Assembly: GCA_020850715.1 (NCBI GenBank)
Contig: JADZED010000013.1
Location: 1 to 64,000, forward strand
Direction of reading: 5' to 3'
Length of the DNA: 64,000 bases
From: Acidobacteriota bacterium
GTDB lineage: Bacteria; Acidobacteriota; Vicinamibacteria; Vicinamibacterales; CAVVIG01
The translations under genes and the position numbers were made by a program. Position 1 is the first letter of the stretch; each line of letters opens with the position of its first letter. Shown piece after piece: positions 1-8,542 of this stretch. The notes under the pieces are model-generated. The model did not search any database and was not told the DNA's origin. It worked only from the letters and a program-made list of their open reading frames with translations.

Positions 1-16
1 AACTGTGCGCGATCGG

Positions 17-64
17 ACGGTGGCAACATGACGCAGAGTTTCGGCATAAACATGCCGCCACCGT
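17..64. other. Imperfect inverted repeat at the window edge
   Basis: Two 14-nt arms (17-30 and 51-64) are complementary at 12 of 14 positions, with a two-base mismatch in the middle, around a 20-nt loop. No T-run follows. It lies about 200 bp upstream of the trpB-like gene, so it could close an upstream transcript or be an operator. The rest of 1-272 shows no gene. Confidence 0.4.
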
Positions 65-272
65 ACCGAAGCGTGTCGGAGAAGTACAGTGAAATCGTGT
101 ACTAACCATTCGTACGCACGAGACTAGCGACGACGGCGAGCGCGGCGCGAAGGTCTTCTCATCTGCCTGCCGGAAATCCGACGACTGCGACGAGGCGATC
201 GTCCGGAGTGCTCTCGAACGCGCCGTGCTATTCTCGCGCGGTCCATTCTCCGCTTTCCAGAAAGGGCCTGCG

Positions 273-1577
273 ATGTCGCGCGACACGAAGATTACGCTGC
301 CCGAGTCCGAGATCCCGACGCACTTCTACAATATTGCCCCCGACCTGACGACGCCGCTGGCACCGCCGATTCATCCCGCGACGCGAGAGCCGCTCGGCCC
401 CGAGGCGCTGGCGCCGATCTTTCCGATGTCGCTCATCGAGCAGGAGATGTCGCAGGCGCCGACGGTCGAGATCCCCGGCGAGGTGCGGGAGATATATCGA
501 CTGTATCGCCCGACGCCGGTCTATCGCGCTCGGGCGTTCGAGCGGCTGCTCGACACTCCCGCGCACATCTATTACAAGTCGGAGCACGTCAGCCCGGTCG
601 GCAGCCACAAGCTGAATACCGCGCTGGTTCAGGCCTGGGCGAACAGGCAGGAGGGCGTCAAGCGCCTCGCCACCGAGACGGGCGCGGGCCAATGGGGCAG
701 CGCGCTGTCGTGCGCCTGCCAGTTGATGGGCCTCGAGTGCATGGTGTACATGGTTCGCGTCAGCTACGACCAGAAGCCGTACCGCCGGGTCATGATGAAG
801 ACCTATGGCGCCGACGTCGTGGCGAGCCCCTCGACCCTGACCGCGGCCGGCCGGGCCGTGCTCGGGACCCATCCCGATTCGCCCGGCAGCCTCGGCATCG
901 CCATCTCGGAGGCGGTCGAGGATGCCGCCGGCCGCGACGATACGAAGTACGCGCTCGGCAGCGTGCTGAACCACGTCCTGCTCCACCAGACGATCATCGG
1001 GCAGGAAGCGAAGACCCAGATGGAGATTGCCGGCGAATATCCCGACATTGTCATCGGCTCGCACGGCGGCGGGAGCAATTTCGCGGGGCTGACGTTCCCG
1101 TTCCTGCGCGACAAGCTGAAGGGAGCGCGGAAGGCGCTGCGCGCCGTGGCGGTGGAGCCCTCGTCGTGCCCGACGCTGACGGGCGGCCGGCGTGAGTACG
1201 ATTTCGGCGATACGGCGGGCATGACGCCGCTGCTCATGATGCACACGCTCGGCCACGCGTTCGTGCCGCCGGCCGTCCACGCGGGCGGGCTGCGGTATCA
1301 CGGGTCGGCGCCGCTGGTCAGCCACCTGCTCGACGCCGGCGTCATCGAGGCCGAGGCGTACGGTCAGCGGGAGGTCTTTGAGAGCGCGGTGAAGTTCGCG
1401 CGTTCGGAAGGGACCATTCCGGCGCCCGAATCGGCGCACGCCGTGCACAGCGCCATCCGGCACGCGCTGGCGGCGCGCGAGGCTGGCGAGCGGAAGGTGA
1501 TCCTGTTCAATCTGTCGGGGCACGGACTGTTCGATCTGTCGGCGTACGACGCGTTCCTCGGAGGTTCGATCGCGTAG
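273..1577 (+). CDS. trpB: TrpB2-type tryptophan synthase beta chain
   Basis: This is a PLP enzyme of about 434 residues that condenses indole with serine. The Schiff-base lysine is K113 in GSHKLNTA, and the phosphate-binding loop GSHGGGSN is at about residues 262-269. The long N-terminal region and the SHKLNTA context fit the TrpB2 (TrpB-related) subgroup rather than classical TrpB1. The ATG at 273 follows AAAGGG at good spacing; an in-frame ATG at 225 would add 16 unlikely residues. No trpA or other trp gene is adjacent, which is usual for TrpB2. An orphan TrpB2 may salvage indole or act on another substrate; that is inference. Confidence 0.9.
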   Translation: MSRDTKITLPESEIPTHFYNIAPDLTTPLAPPIHPATREPLGPEALAPIFPMSLIEQEMSQAPTVEIPGEVREIYRLYRPTPVYRARAFERLLDTPAHIYYKSEHVSPVGSHKLNTALVQAWANRQEGVKRLATETGAGQWGSALSCACQLMGLECMVYMVRVSYDQKPYRRVMMKTYGADVVASPSTLTAAGRAVLGTHPDSPGSLGIAISEAVEDAAGRDDTKYALGSVLNHVLLHQTIIGQEAKTQMEIAGEYPDIVIGSHGGGSNFAGLTFPFLRDKLKGARKALRAVAVEPSSCPTLTGGRREYDFGDTAGMTPLLMMHTLGHAFVPPAVHAGGLRYHGSAPLVSHLLDAGVIEAEAYGQREVFESAVKFARSEGTIPAPESAHAVHSAIRHALAAREAGERKVILFNLSGHGLFDLSAYDAFLGGSIA

Positions 1578-1673
1578 CGCACGCGCGTCGGGGCTCCACG
1601 AAACACGCGGGCCCGTCCCGAGGCGTACCCGGCGGCGGGCTGGCGCGTCCATCATCGGGGGAGGGGAGGGGAA

Positions 1674-2165
1674 GTGCGAGCTCCAGCCTTCGTTCTCGCG
1701 CTCGTCTGGCTTGCGGCGCCGGCCGTCGTCGCCGGCGGACAGGAAGCGATCGTCGTCGTGCGCCACGCCGAGCGTGCCGACGCCAGCGCCGACTCGCCGC
1801 TCTCCGCGGCCGGAGAAACCCGCGCTGCCCGCCTGGCCGCCGTGCTCGAGGACGCGGGAATCAGCCGGATCTATACGACGACCCTGCGGCGGACGCTCCA
1901 GACCGCCGCGCCGCTCGCGGCTGCGCTGATGCTGACGCCGGTGCAACTGCCGCAGCGCGACCTCGACGCCCTCTTCGACCGCCTCGGCGCATCGACCCGG
2001 GGCGATCGTGTCCTCATCGTCGGCCACTCGAACACGCTGCCCGAGATATTGCGGCGGCTTGGCGTCACCACGCCGGTCACCATCGGCGACGACCAGTACG
2101 ACAACCTGTTCGTGGTGACTCCCCGGCCGGGCCTGTCCCCGCTCTTCGTGCGGCTGCGGTACTGA
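1674..2165 (+). CDS. Exported histidine phosphatase (SixA/PhoE-like)
   Basis: The product has 163 residues and a typical signal peptide (residues 1-22, a hydrophobic LALVWLAAPAVVA core). A histidine-phosphatase fold follows: RHAE at residues 30-33 with nucleophile H31, and a second catalytic-type histidine in VGHSNT near residue 117. The GTG start at 1674 follows a very strong purine-rich ribosome site. The size matches the short SixA-like branch of the phosphoglycerate mutase superfamily, but the signal peptide places this protein outside the cytoplasm, so a phosphohistidine substrate is unlikely. The substrate cannot be read from the sequence. Confidence 0.8.
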   Translation: MRAPAFVLALVWLAAPAVVAGGQEAIVVVRHAERADASADSPLSAAGETRAARLAAVLEDAGISRIYTTTLRRTLQTAAPLAAALMLTPVQLPQRDLDALFDRLGASTRGDRVLIVGHSNTLPEILRRLGVTTPVTIGDDQYDNLFVVTPRPGLSPLFVRLRY

Positions 2166-2287
2166 GGGCCGTGCGGGCCGGAGGCGCCGAACCGTCACAC
2201 CGGGGCGTCTGCAGGATCGCCTGAGGACTCCAAGACCGGGCCATGGTCGACTGAAGATTCGGAGAACGCCGCTGCGGAGCACACTGG

Positions 2288-2641
2288 ATGTATGAGCCTC
2301 GGAAGCATCATCCCCTCGCGTGGCCGCAGTTCCTGCGAAGGGCCGTACGGCATCTGCTGTTCGCGTTCTGCGTCCTGGGCGGCGCCGTCGGCCTGGGCAC
2401 GGCCGGCTATCGCCTGGCCGGCCGTCTGCCGTGGGTCGACGCGTTCCTCAATGCTTCGATGATCCTCAGCGGCATGGGGCCGGTCGATCGCATGACCTCC
2501 ACGGGGGCGAAGCTGTTTTCCGCCTTCTACGCGCTCTTCAGCGGACTCGTCTTCATCGCCGTCATGGGCGTGGTGCTCGCACCCTGGATCCACAGGATCA
2601 TTCACTGGGTGAACTGGGAAGAGCGAGAACCGAAGAGCTGA
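2288..2641 (+). CDS. Small membrane protein with two TM helices and a pore-loop-like segment
   Basis: A protein of 117 residues with a basic N-terminus, a first hydrophobic helix (about 23-43), a short amphipathic loop containing NASMILSGMGPVD (about 55-67), a second helix (about 76-98) and an acidic/basic tail. The helix-loop-helix layout recalls the two-TM pore module of potassium channels, but the selectivity sequence TVGYG is absent. The family is unknown to me. It stands alone between an exported phosphatase gene and a convergent oxidoreductase gene. Confidence 0.65.
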   Translation: MYEPRKHHPLAWPQFLRRAVRHLLFAFCVLGGAVGLGTAGYRLAGRLPWVDAFLNASMILSGMGPVDRMTSTGAKLFSAFYALFSGLVFIAVMGVVLAPWIHRIIHWVNWEEREPKS

Positions 2642-2714
2642 AGCCGTCTGCGCAGGCGACCAGCTCGCCGACCTCGAGCAGCAGGCGTCGATCCGCAGGC
2701 GAGGCGCCCCCTCG

Positions 2715-4235
2715 TCATCGGGTGACCAGGGCGTGGACTGCGGCGTCGTCGTCACGCGCCATGGCTGCCTCGACCTCGAGCCCGAGGCGATCGCGGCCGA
2801 TGGTCGCGACCGCACGAATGCGGCCGTTGTCGTGGTACACCACGTGCGCCTCACGGGCGTCGAGGTTGCCATGCACCTCGGCGCGCTCGAAGCGCTCCGC
2901 GTGTCCCACATATCCGATCGTGAGGTCGTGATGCCGGCTCCAGAAGAACGGCACATCGGGTGCCGCCGGACGCCCCAGCATCGCGCGCGCCACCGCCTGC
3001 CCATGGCGCACGGCGACCTGGAAATGCTCGATCCGGACGAGCTCTCCGCGCCACGGGTAGCGCGCGAGGTCGCCCGCCGCCCACACCCCTGGTGCGGCTT
3101 GAAATGCGCCATCGACGACGACGCCCCGTTCGACCTCGAGCCCGGCGGCGGCTGCGAGACCGGTGCGAGGCGTGACGCCGACGCCCATCACCACGAGCGC
3201 GGCTGGCAGCGAACTGCCATCGTCGAGCACCACGCGATCGCGCTCGATGTGTGCCGGCTTTCGACCCAGCCTGAACGCGACGCCGTTGTGCTCGTGGACG
3301 CCGCGCACCAGCCCGCCGATCTCCTTGCCGAGGACGCGCGCGAGCGGAACGGCCTCCGGCGCAACGACGGTGACGGCGACGTGTCTGGCCCGCAGCGACG
3401 CCGCCACCTCGAGGCCGATGAAGCTCGCGCCGATCACGACACACGGATGGGCTGGCGAGGCCGCCGCGATGATCGCACGGCTGTCGGCGAGGGTGCGCAG
3501 CACGCGGACGTGCGGCAGTGCTGCGCCGTCGATCGGCAGGTGGATGGGCTCGGCACCGGTCGCGAGCAGCAGCGCGTCCCACGCGAGCTCGCGGCCGCCG
3601 GCCGTGCGCACGACGCGCGCCGCACGATCGATTGCGACCGCCGCTTCACCGACGAGCGAGATGCCGTGCGACGCGAGTGCGCTGCTCGTGCGCAGGAAGA
3701 TCCACTCCTCTGGCGCGTCGCCGGCGAGGTAGTCCTTGGACAGATTCGGTCGATCCACGGGATCGGACCCCTCGGCCGTGACCATGGTGATCGCGCCGCG
3801 ATGCCCCTCGGCTCGCAGCGCTTCCGCACAGGCGACACCCGCCGGGCCGCCGCCGACGATCACCACCGACTTCGGCTCGTGAACCTCGGCGACGTCCACC
3901 TGGCGCGCGCTGGCGGCGCGGAGCGTGCCGTTCTCGAGCCGTACGTCCCAGCACGGGATCGCGTCGAGTGCCGGCCCGTGCGCGCGCCCGGTCTCGAGAT
4001 CGAAGCAGGCGTGGTGCCACGGACAGTGGATCGCGTCCGCATCGACGATCCCCTCGGCGAGCGGGCCGCCATAGTGCGTGCACTTCGCGCCGACCGCGTG
4101 GACGCGCCCGTGATGGCGTACGAGCAGGGCCGGCGCGCCATCGATGTGTCCGAGCAGCGGCTCGCCCTCGCGTACCGCCTCTTCACGCACGCCTTGCTTC
4201 AGATCGGGACCGGTCAGTCCCTGTGACGTTCCCAT
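2715..4235 (-). CDS. Rieske/FAD-dependent pyridine nucleotide-disulfide oxidoreductase (AIFM3-like)
   Basis: A fusion of about 506 residues. Residues about 20-110 form a Rieske domain with ligands C52-x-H54 and C71-x2-H74. Residues 122 onward form a two-dinucleotide-binding reductase (GGGPAG at 128-133, a second NAD site near IGASFIGLE, and the ATGAEP and AAGDLA motifs) with a C-terminal reductase dimer domain. The start at 4235 is preceded by GGAGGTG; a longer frame to 4358 lacks a site. Such fusions pass electrons from NAD(P)H through FAD to the Rieske cluster, as in AIFM3-like proteins and ferredoxin reductases of oxygenases. No oxygenase subunit is adjacent, so the acceptor is unknown. 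Confidence 0.88.
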   Translation of the reverse strand: MGTSQGLTGPDLKQGVREEAVREGEPLLGHIDGAPALLVRHHGRVHAVGAKCTHYGGPLAEGIVDADAIHCPWHHACFDLETGRAHGPALDAIPCWDVRLENGTLRAASARQVDVAEVHEPKSVVIVGGGPAGVACAEALRAEGHRGAITMVTAEGSDPVDRPNLSKDYLAGDAPEEWIFLRTSSALASHGISLVGEAAVAIDRAARVVRTAGGRELAWDALLLATGAEPIHLPIDGAALPHVRVLRTLADSRAIIAAASPAHPCVVIGASFIGLEVAASLRARHVAVTVVAPEAVPLARVLGKEIGGLVRGVHEHNGVAFRLGRKPAHIERDRVVLDDGSSLPAALVVMGVGVTPRTGLAAAAGLEVERGVVVDGAFQAAPGVWAAGDLARYPWRGELVRIEHFQVAVRHGQAVARAMLGRPAAPDVPFFWSRHHDLTIGYVGHAERFERAEVHGNLDAREAHVVYHDNGRIRAVATIGRDRLGLEVEAAMARDDDAAVHALVTR

Positions 4236-4843
4236 GGCCGCACCTCCGCGAGGCAGACACCAGGAAGCCGCATCAGCGTCCGCGCCATCAGGCGGCGCGC
4301 GGCGCGCCGGACCAATCCCGGCGGCGCATCCTGGCCACTCGACGCGCGTGTCGAACACGCGCAGGCCGTGCGATCCAGCTCCGCACGACAGCCATCGCTT
4401 TGCGCGGTCGGTCCGCGGGTGCGGCTGGGCTGGATCTCGCGATACCCGACGCGGTCATGCACCGCTCGTGCCACGAGGCGAGTCTCCCGAGATGTCCGAC
4501 GGCGAGGCGGGGCCGGGCGGGCTCGACGGGGGACCGACGACGTCGCACAGTCTCGTCTCGCCTTGGGCAGGTCGAATGGCGCGATCGGAGGAGGGCCGTG
4601 CGTCCCCCGGGTCGTTGCCCTGCAGGTCCGCCTGTCGATCCGGGCCGTCTTGCGCCAGGCTCGGCGCGCTGCGGTCGTGATGGCACAGCGGGCCTGTTGG
4701 TGGCTGGCGCGTGCCTATGCCTATGCGCAGCCGAATCTCCGACCGTTCGTCATGCCGGCCGCTGGAGGCGTTGCGTGCAGGCGTCGGTCCGGGCAGTCGC
4801 GGCGATCGGACAGGCAGGCAGAAGGCAGTACGACCGGCCATGC
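4236..4843. other. Gene-poor region, nothing recognised
   Basis: About 600 bp without a convincing gene. Several frames are open on both strands, but their products are arginine- and serine-rich with no recognisable motif, as expected for open frames in G+C-rich non-coding DNA. It leads into a decayed ABM-domain gene, so it may be eroded former coding sequence. Confidence 0.5.
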
Positions 4844-5123
4844 GTCCGGACGGCCGAGCTCGACGTGCGGGAAGGGCGCGAAGACGACTTCCAGCGCCTC
4901 AAGGCCGAGGTGGTTGCTGCGACGCATGGCCCGGGCGCGCTCGCTGACGAGTGGAGCACGAGCGCAGACGGCAGGCGGTGCCGCCTGCTCGAGCGCTACG
5001 TCGATCCTGCGGCGGCGCCGGCGCATCTCGAAATCTTCGCTGGCAGGTTCGCCGCCCGTCCATCTCCGGAATGTTGGCGGATTCAGCAGGCCAGGCGCCG
5101 CGGATGTTCGAGCCGCAACGTGA
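4844..5123 (+). pseudogene. Frameshifted remnant of an antibiotic-biosynthesis-monooxygenase (ABM) domain protein
   Basis: Translation from 4844 to about 5058 gives RTAELDVREG, then ALADEWSTSADGRRCRLLERY, then AHLEIFAGRF. This order matches the ferredoxin-like fold of putative quinol monooxygenases (YgiN/ABM). Near 5058 the similarity jumps to the next frame, which continues as VGGFSRPGAADVRAAT and ends with a stop at 5123, like the usual family C-terminus. There is no good start codon in frame close to the first motif; the nearest is GTG 4775 without a ribosome site. One frameshift and a missing start suggest a pseudogene. A sequencing error is the main alternative. Confidence 0.45.
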
Positions 5124-5207
5124 GAGACGGCGGCTTCGACGGCGTCGGACCAGGATGTGCGCGACTGCCAGCGCATGAGCTGTTGTGCGCCAGAGCCGGC
5201 GCTCCTT

Positions 5208-5789
5208 CTACGCGCGCCGACCTTCATCTCCGAGGATGCTGATGCGCGTCAGCACTTCTTCGTGCAGTACCCGCATGTAACGTCTGGTTTCCTCGTCGCC
5301 GGCGCGGATCTCGTCGCGGAGGACGCGGCGGGTCTCCTCGTCGCCGGCGCGGATTTCGTCGCGGAGGACGCGGCGGGTCTCCTCGTCGCCGGCGCGGATC
5401 TCGTCGCGGAGGATGCGGCGGGTCTCCTCGTCGCCGGCGCGGATCTCGTCGCGGAGGACGCGGCGGGTCTCCTCGTCGCCGGCGCGGATCTCGTCGCGGA
5501 GAATGCGGCGGGTCTCCTCGTCGCCGGCGCGGATCTCATCGCGGAGGATGCGGCGGGTCTCCTCGTCGCCGGCGCGGATCTCGTCGCGGAGGACGCGGCG
5601 GGTCTCCTCGTCGCCGGCGCGGATCTCGGCCTGCAGATCGCTCCGGGCGGCAGAAAATCCATCGTGCATCTCGCCCAGGAGCTGCACGATCTGCAACTCG
5701 ATGGCTGCGACGCGTCCGGGAAGCTGCTCGAGTCCTTCCACTTTCTCCTCGAGAATCGCGATTCTTTCGGCTGATATTCGCCGCGGCAT
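5208..5789 (-). CDS. Coiled-coil protein with eight 15-residue tandem repeats
   Basis: The product has about 193 residues. An N-terminal coiled coil (ERIAILEEKVEGLEQLPGRV) is followed by a linker and eight near-identical units of DEIRAGDEETRR(V/I)LR, then a short charged tail. The units are rich in Glu, Arg and Asp and predicted to be helical; there is no signal peptide or TM segment, so it is probably cytoplasmic. The start at 5789 (MPRRISAER) is preferred over the ATG at 5867, whose extra 26 residues look non-coding. I know no function for it. Near-identity of the units points to recent expansion. Confidence 0.65.
   Translation of the reverse strand: MPRRISAERIAILEEKVEGLEQLPGRVAAIELQIVQLLGEMHDGFSAARSDLQAEIRAGDEETRRVLRDEIRAGDEETRRILRDEIRAGDEETRRILRDEIRAGDEETRRVLRDEIRAGDEETRRILRDEIRAGDEETRRVLRDEIRAGDEETRRVLRDEIRAGDEETRRYMRVLHEEVLTRISILGDEGRRA
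5291..5628. repeat. 45-bp tandem repeat array (about 7.5 units)
   Basis: A 45-bp unit beginning CCTCGTCGCCGGCGCGGATC recurs at 5291, 5336, 5381, 5426, 5471, 5516, 5561 and 5606, with only a few base differences between copies. The period is a multiple of three, so the array keeps several frames open on both strands. The minus-strand frame, which gives a regular helical repeat with an N-terminal coiled coil, is taken as the coding one. Confidence 0.95.
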
Positions 5790-5951
5790 CGTCGAGGCCT
5801 CGCTGCAGCGGCCTGCCAGCGACATGCCGGGCCGACGACGATACCATCGTCGTACTGCGCCCGACAATCAATCAGACGCGCTGAGCCCGCGACGCTGGTA
5901 GAATGACCGCGGGACTGATTCGAGCCGGCCGGGTCCGGACGGGAGAGCGAG

Positions 5952-6146
5952 ATGAGCGCCGCCAGGATCGATGGATCTTCGCCGAGTGCGTCGGGCTGCG
6001 ATTTTGGAGGCCGGCGCGCCGGCACCGCGTTTCTGGTCCTGGCGGCTGCGTTCGTCGCCATCGGCCTGTCGGGACAGCAGACATTCCTCGCCCCGAGCAT
6101 CGCGTTCTTCGCGGTCTGGCTGGTTGTGCGCCGCCGCAGCGTCTGA
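5952..6146 (+). CDS. Small hydrophobic protein (64 residues)
   Basis: The ATG at 5952 is preceded by GGGAGAGCGAG. The product has a polar N-terminal 22 residues, then two adjoining hydrophobic stretches (FLVLAAAFVAIGLSG and APSIAFFAVWLVV) ending in RRRSV, as expected for a helical-hairpin membrane peptide with a positive cytoplasmic end. A TAGAAT hexamer at 5899-5904 could be a -10 element. The family is unknown. Confidence 0.55.
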   Translation: MSAARIDGSSPSASGCDFGGRRAGTAFLVLAAAFVAIGLSGQQTFLAPSIAFFAVWLVVRRRSV

Positions 6147-6551
6147 ACACCCGCGGGGCCCGATTCGGCGATGCGCGCCGGCAATTCTTCGCGCCGGGCC
6201 TGTATGGAGCGACGGCTTTCGTGGTTGCCGGCCTCGGCGTTCTGTGTCAGCCCGGCGCGTAACCGCAGGGCCGGCGCCGGGCGCACGTCTCATGGAGCCT
6301 GCCAGTTCCCCGTGGCAGCCCTCGCACGTCCCGCGGCCGCAGCTCCAGCCCCAGCCCTCCGCGTTTCGCTCCGGCATTCCGACACACCCGATGATTGGCC
6401 CGCTCGCCATGCCCCCGCCGGATGGCAGCAGACCAAGACCGATGCCCGGTCGCGCGGCGAAGACCGCCGCACGTCGGCCGGCTCGTGCAACGCAGGTGGA
6501 CTTGGTGTAAAAGGCATCCGCCGGTCACGCATCTTCTCCAGGGGGCAGGCC
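6147..6551. other. Spacer without recognisable gene
   Basis: About 400 bp between the small membrane protein and the amidohydrolase. Open frames here have no start with a ribosome site and no motif. It presumably holds the promoter of the 6.5-12 kb forward gene run, but no clear -35/-10 pair was found. Confidence 0.5.
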
Positions 6552-8147
6552 ATGGCATTCGTGTCGACACGGTATAGCGGGCGGAGGCTCCCGCTCGTTC
6601 GAGCGGTCGGGGCGTCCTTGCTCATCGCAGCACTTGCCGCCGCCTCCTCAGCGGCGCAGACGCTTCAGCAGGGTCCGTTCAAGCGCCTGGTGATCCGGGG
6701 CGCCATGATCATCGATGGTTCTGGCGGCCCGACGTTCGGCCCGGCCGATGTCGTCGTCGAGAACGATCGAATCACCGACATCCAGATCGTCGGCGATCCC
6801 CGCGCGGGGATCACCGCCGCCAACCGGCCGGCCCGCGGCGATCACGAGATCGACGCCGCGGGCATGTATCTGCTGCCCGGCCTCATCGACGGCCACGTCC
6901 ACATGGCCGGCCCGAGCAACACGCGCAGCGGCCTGCCCGCCGACTACTACGCCTACCTGAACCTCGTGCACGGCATCACCTCGGTGGTGGACGTTGTCGG
7001 CAGCGAGCCGCTGCAGGACAACGTCGCCTTGAGCCACAAGGTCGAGCGCAACGAGGTGATCGCGCCGCGCGTGTTTCCCTACGCCCGACTCACCAACGAC
7101 GGCCGTCCGGTGCGGTTCGAGGGCTTCGCCGGTATCGTGTCGACGCCCGAGAAGGGGCGCGAGTGGGTTCGCGCCGCCGCCAAGGCCGGCGCCGTGGGCC
7201 TGAAGTTGCGCGGCAACCCGCCGGAGATCACCGAGGCCATCATCGACGAGGCGCACAAGCTCGGGTTGAAGACCACGATGCACATGGAGCAGCTCGCGTT
7301 CGGCCAGATGAACCTGATCAGCGCGGCGCGGATGGGACTGGATCGGCAGGACCATTGGTACGGGCTCGCAGAATCGATGCTGACCGACCGCACCGTGCCG
7401 ACCTGGGATCCCGCCTTCGTGAACAACAGCGAGGACGATCGCTGGCGCGAGGCCGGCCGCACGTGGGAGTGGGCCGCGGAGCCGGGATCCGAGCCATGGA
7501 ACAAGGTGATGGACGAATTGCTCGAGCGGCACTTCACGATGGCGCCGACGATGGTCTTCTACGACTACCTGCGGAACGCCGAGGCGCGCCGCACGCTCGA
7601 GATGCACCAGGACTACACGGCGCCGGGCTTGATGCAGGCGTGGGAAATGAAGATTCCCAACCATCCGGGCATCACGGACTGGACCACGCAGGACGAGACC
7701 AACTGGTACAACTTCTTCATCCGCTGGCAGACATTCCTGCGGGAATTCAACCGGCGCGGCGGGCACATCGTCGCCGGCTCGGACTCCGGGAGCGGGTACA
7801 GTCTCTGGGGCTTCGGGCTGATCCGGGAGCTCGAACTGCTCCAGCAGGCGGGGCTGGCGCCGACCGAAGTGATTCGCTCGGCGACGCTGTACAATGCGCA
7901 GTTTCTCGGTGCCAAGGACCTCGGTACCGTCGCCGTGGGCAAGATCGCCGATCTGTTCCTGATCGATCAGAACCCGCTGAACAACCTGAAAGTGCTCTAT
8001 GCCAACGGGCATCTCCGGTACAATCCGGCGACCAGGCGGCTCGAGCGGATTGGCGGCGTCAAGTACACGATTCGTGGCGGCGTCGTGTACGATGCGGCGG
8101 CCATGAACGCGAAGATCAAAGAGATGGTCAAGAACGTGAAGCGCTGA
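6552..8147 (+). CDS. Exported amidohydrolase
   Basis: The product has 531 residues. A signal peptide (residues 1 to about 35, ending AASSAAQ) precedes an amidohydrolase domain with a small N-terminal beta-sandwich segment and the metal-binding HVH in GLIDGHVHM. Further candidate metal or active-site residues are K in GLKLRG, H in TMHMEQ and D in AGSDSGSG; the C-terminal VGKIADLFLID closes the composite sandwich domain. The ATG at 6552 lies after GGGGGCAGGCC; the frame is open upstream to 6171 but looks non-coding. The family includes imidazolonepropionase-like and prolidase-like enzymes; the substrate is not evident. It heads a run with a cupin, an M28 peptidase and an acetamidase. Confidence 0.88.
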   Translation: MAFVSTRYSGRRLPLVRAVGASLLIAALAAASSAAQTLQQGPFKRLVIRGAMIIDGSGGPTFGPADVVVENDRITDIQIVGDPRAGITAANRPARGDHEIDAAGMYLLPGLIDGHVHMAGPSNTRSGLPADYYAYLNLVHGITSVVDVVGSEPLQDNVALSHKVERNEVIAPRVFPYARLTNDGRPVRFEGFAGIVSTPEKGREWVRAAAKAGAVGLKLRGNPPEITEAIIDEAHKLGLKTTMHMEQLAFGQMNLISAARMGLDRQDHWYGLAESMLTDRTVPTWDPAFVNNSEDDRWREAGRTWEWAAEPGSEPWNKVMDELLERHFTMAPTMVFYDYLRNAEARRTLEMHQDYTAPGLMQAWEMKIPNHPGITDWTTQDETNWYNFFIRWQTFLREFNRRGGHIVAGSDSGSGYSLWGFGLIRELELLQQAGLAPTEVIRSATLYNAQFLGAKDLGTVAVGKIADLFLIDQNPLNNLKVLYANGHLRYNPATRRLERIGGVKYTIRGGVVYDAAAMNAKIKEMVKNVKR

Positions 8148-8157
8148 GCGGACCGAT

Positions 8158-8523
8158 ATGCCGATCCACATCGCCGCGCCGGCCGTGGTCGAAGCCTCCG
8201 GCAGCCTTCCGAAGCGCATCGAGGAGTACGCCGGGCGCGTGAACAGCGGGCACGCCGCCGTCAGCGTCGCCCGCATGGTCTCGCCGCCGGGCTGGCGGGA
8301 GCCCGGCCAGCGTCCGGAGTTCGAGGAGATCACGGTCGTGCTCCGCGGGGCACTGCAGGTGGAGCACGAGCAGGGCGTGCTGCTGGTCCGCGCCGGCGAG
8401 GCGGTGGTGACCGCGCCGGGCGAGTGGGTACGCTACAGCACGCCGGGCGCAGACGGTGCGGAGTACGTTGCCGTCTGCGTGCCTGCGTTTTCGCCGGCAA
8501 CCGTTCACCGCGAGCCCGCATAG
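8158..8523 (+). CDS. Cupin-domain protein
   Basis: A single-domain cupin of 121 residues. The motif 1 region reads EFEEITVVLRGALQVEHE, followed by RAGEAVVTAPGEWVRYSTP as the second strand block. Several usual metal-binding histidines of motif 1 are replaced, so metal binding is uncertain. It starts 10 bp after the amidohydrolase stop and ends 19 bp before the M28 peptidase start, so it is probably cotranscribed. A sensor or small isomerase/dioxygenase role is possible. Confidence 0.75.
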   Translation: MPIHIAAPAVVEASGSLPKRIEEYAGRVNSGHAAVSVARMVSPPGWREPGQRPEFEEITVVLRGALQVEHEQGVLLVRAGEAVVTAPGEWVRYSTPGADGAEYVAVCVPAFSPATVHREPA

Positions 8524-8542
8524 GCGCGGGCTGGAGGGTCAC

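Noticed and set aside
228-2282. Long open frame antisense to trpB and the phosphatase
   Set aside because: It is Arg/His-rich, has no motif or ribosome site, and mirrors real genes in G+C-rich DNA. The same holds for many long antisense frames, for example 6648-8333, 18324-20792, 37331-39745, 43340-45892 and 47475-50189.
3968-4843. Upstream part of the frame that runs into the ABM remnant
   Set aside because: It is antisense to the Rieske-FAD gene and then Arg-rich; only the part after 4844 has family similarity.
5291-5628. CRISPR-like array of regular repeats
   Set aside because: The 45-bp units are directly adjacent with no spacers and code for a regular helical repeat.
5868-6410. Minus-strand frame with a CEGCH motif, possible cytochrome c
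   Set aside because: A single CXXCH in a frame with biased composition, no signal peptide and no other cytochrome feature.
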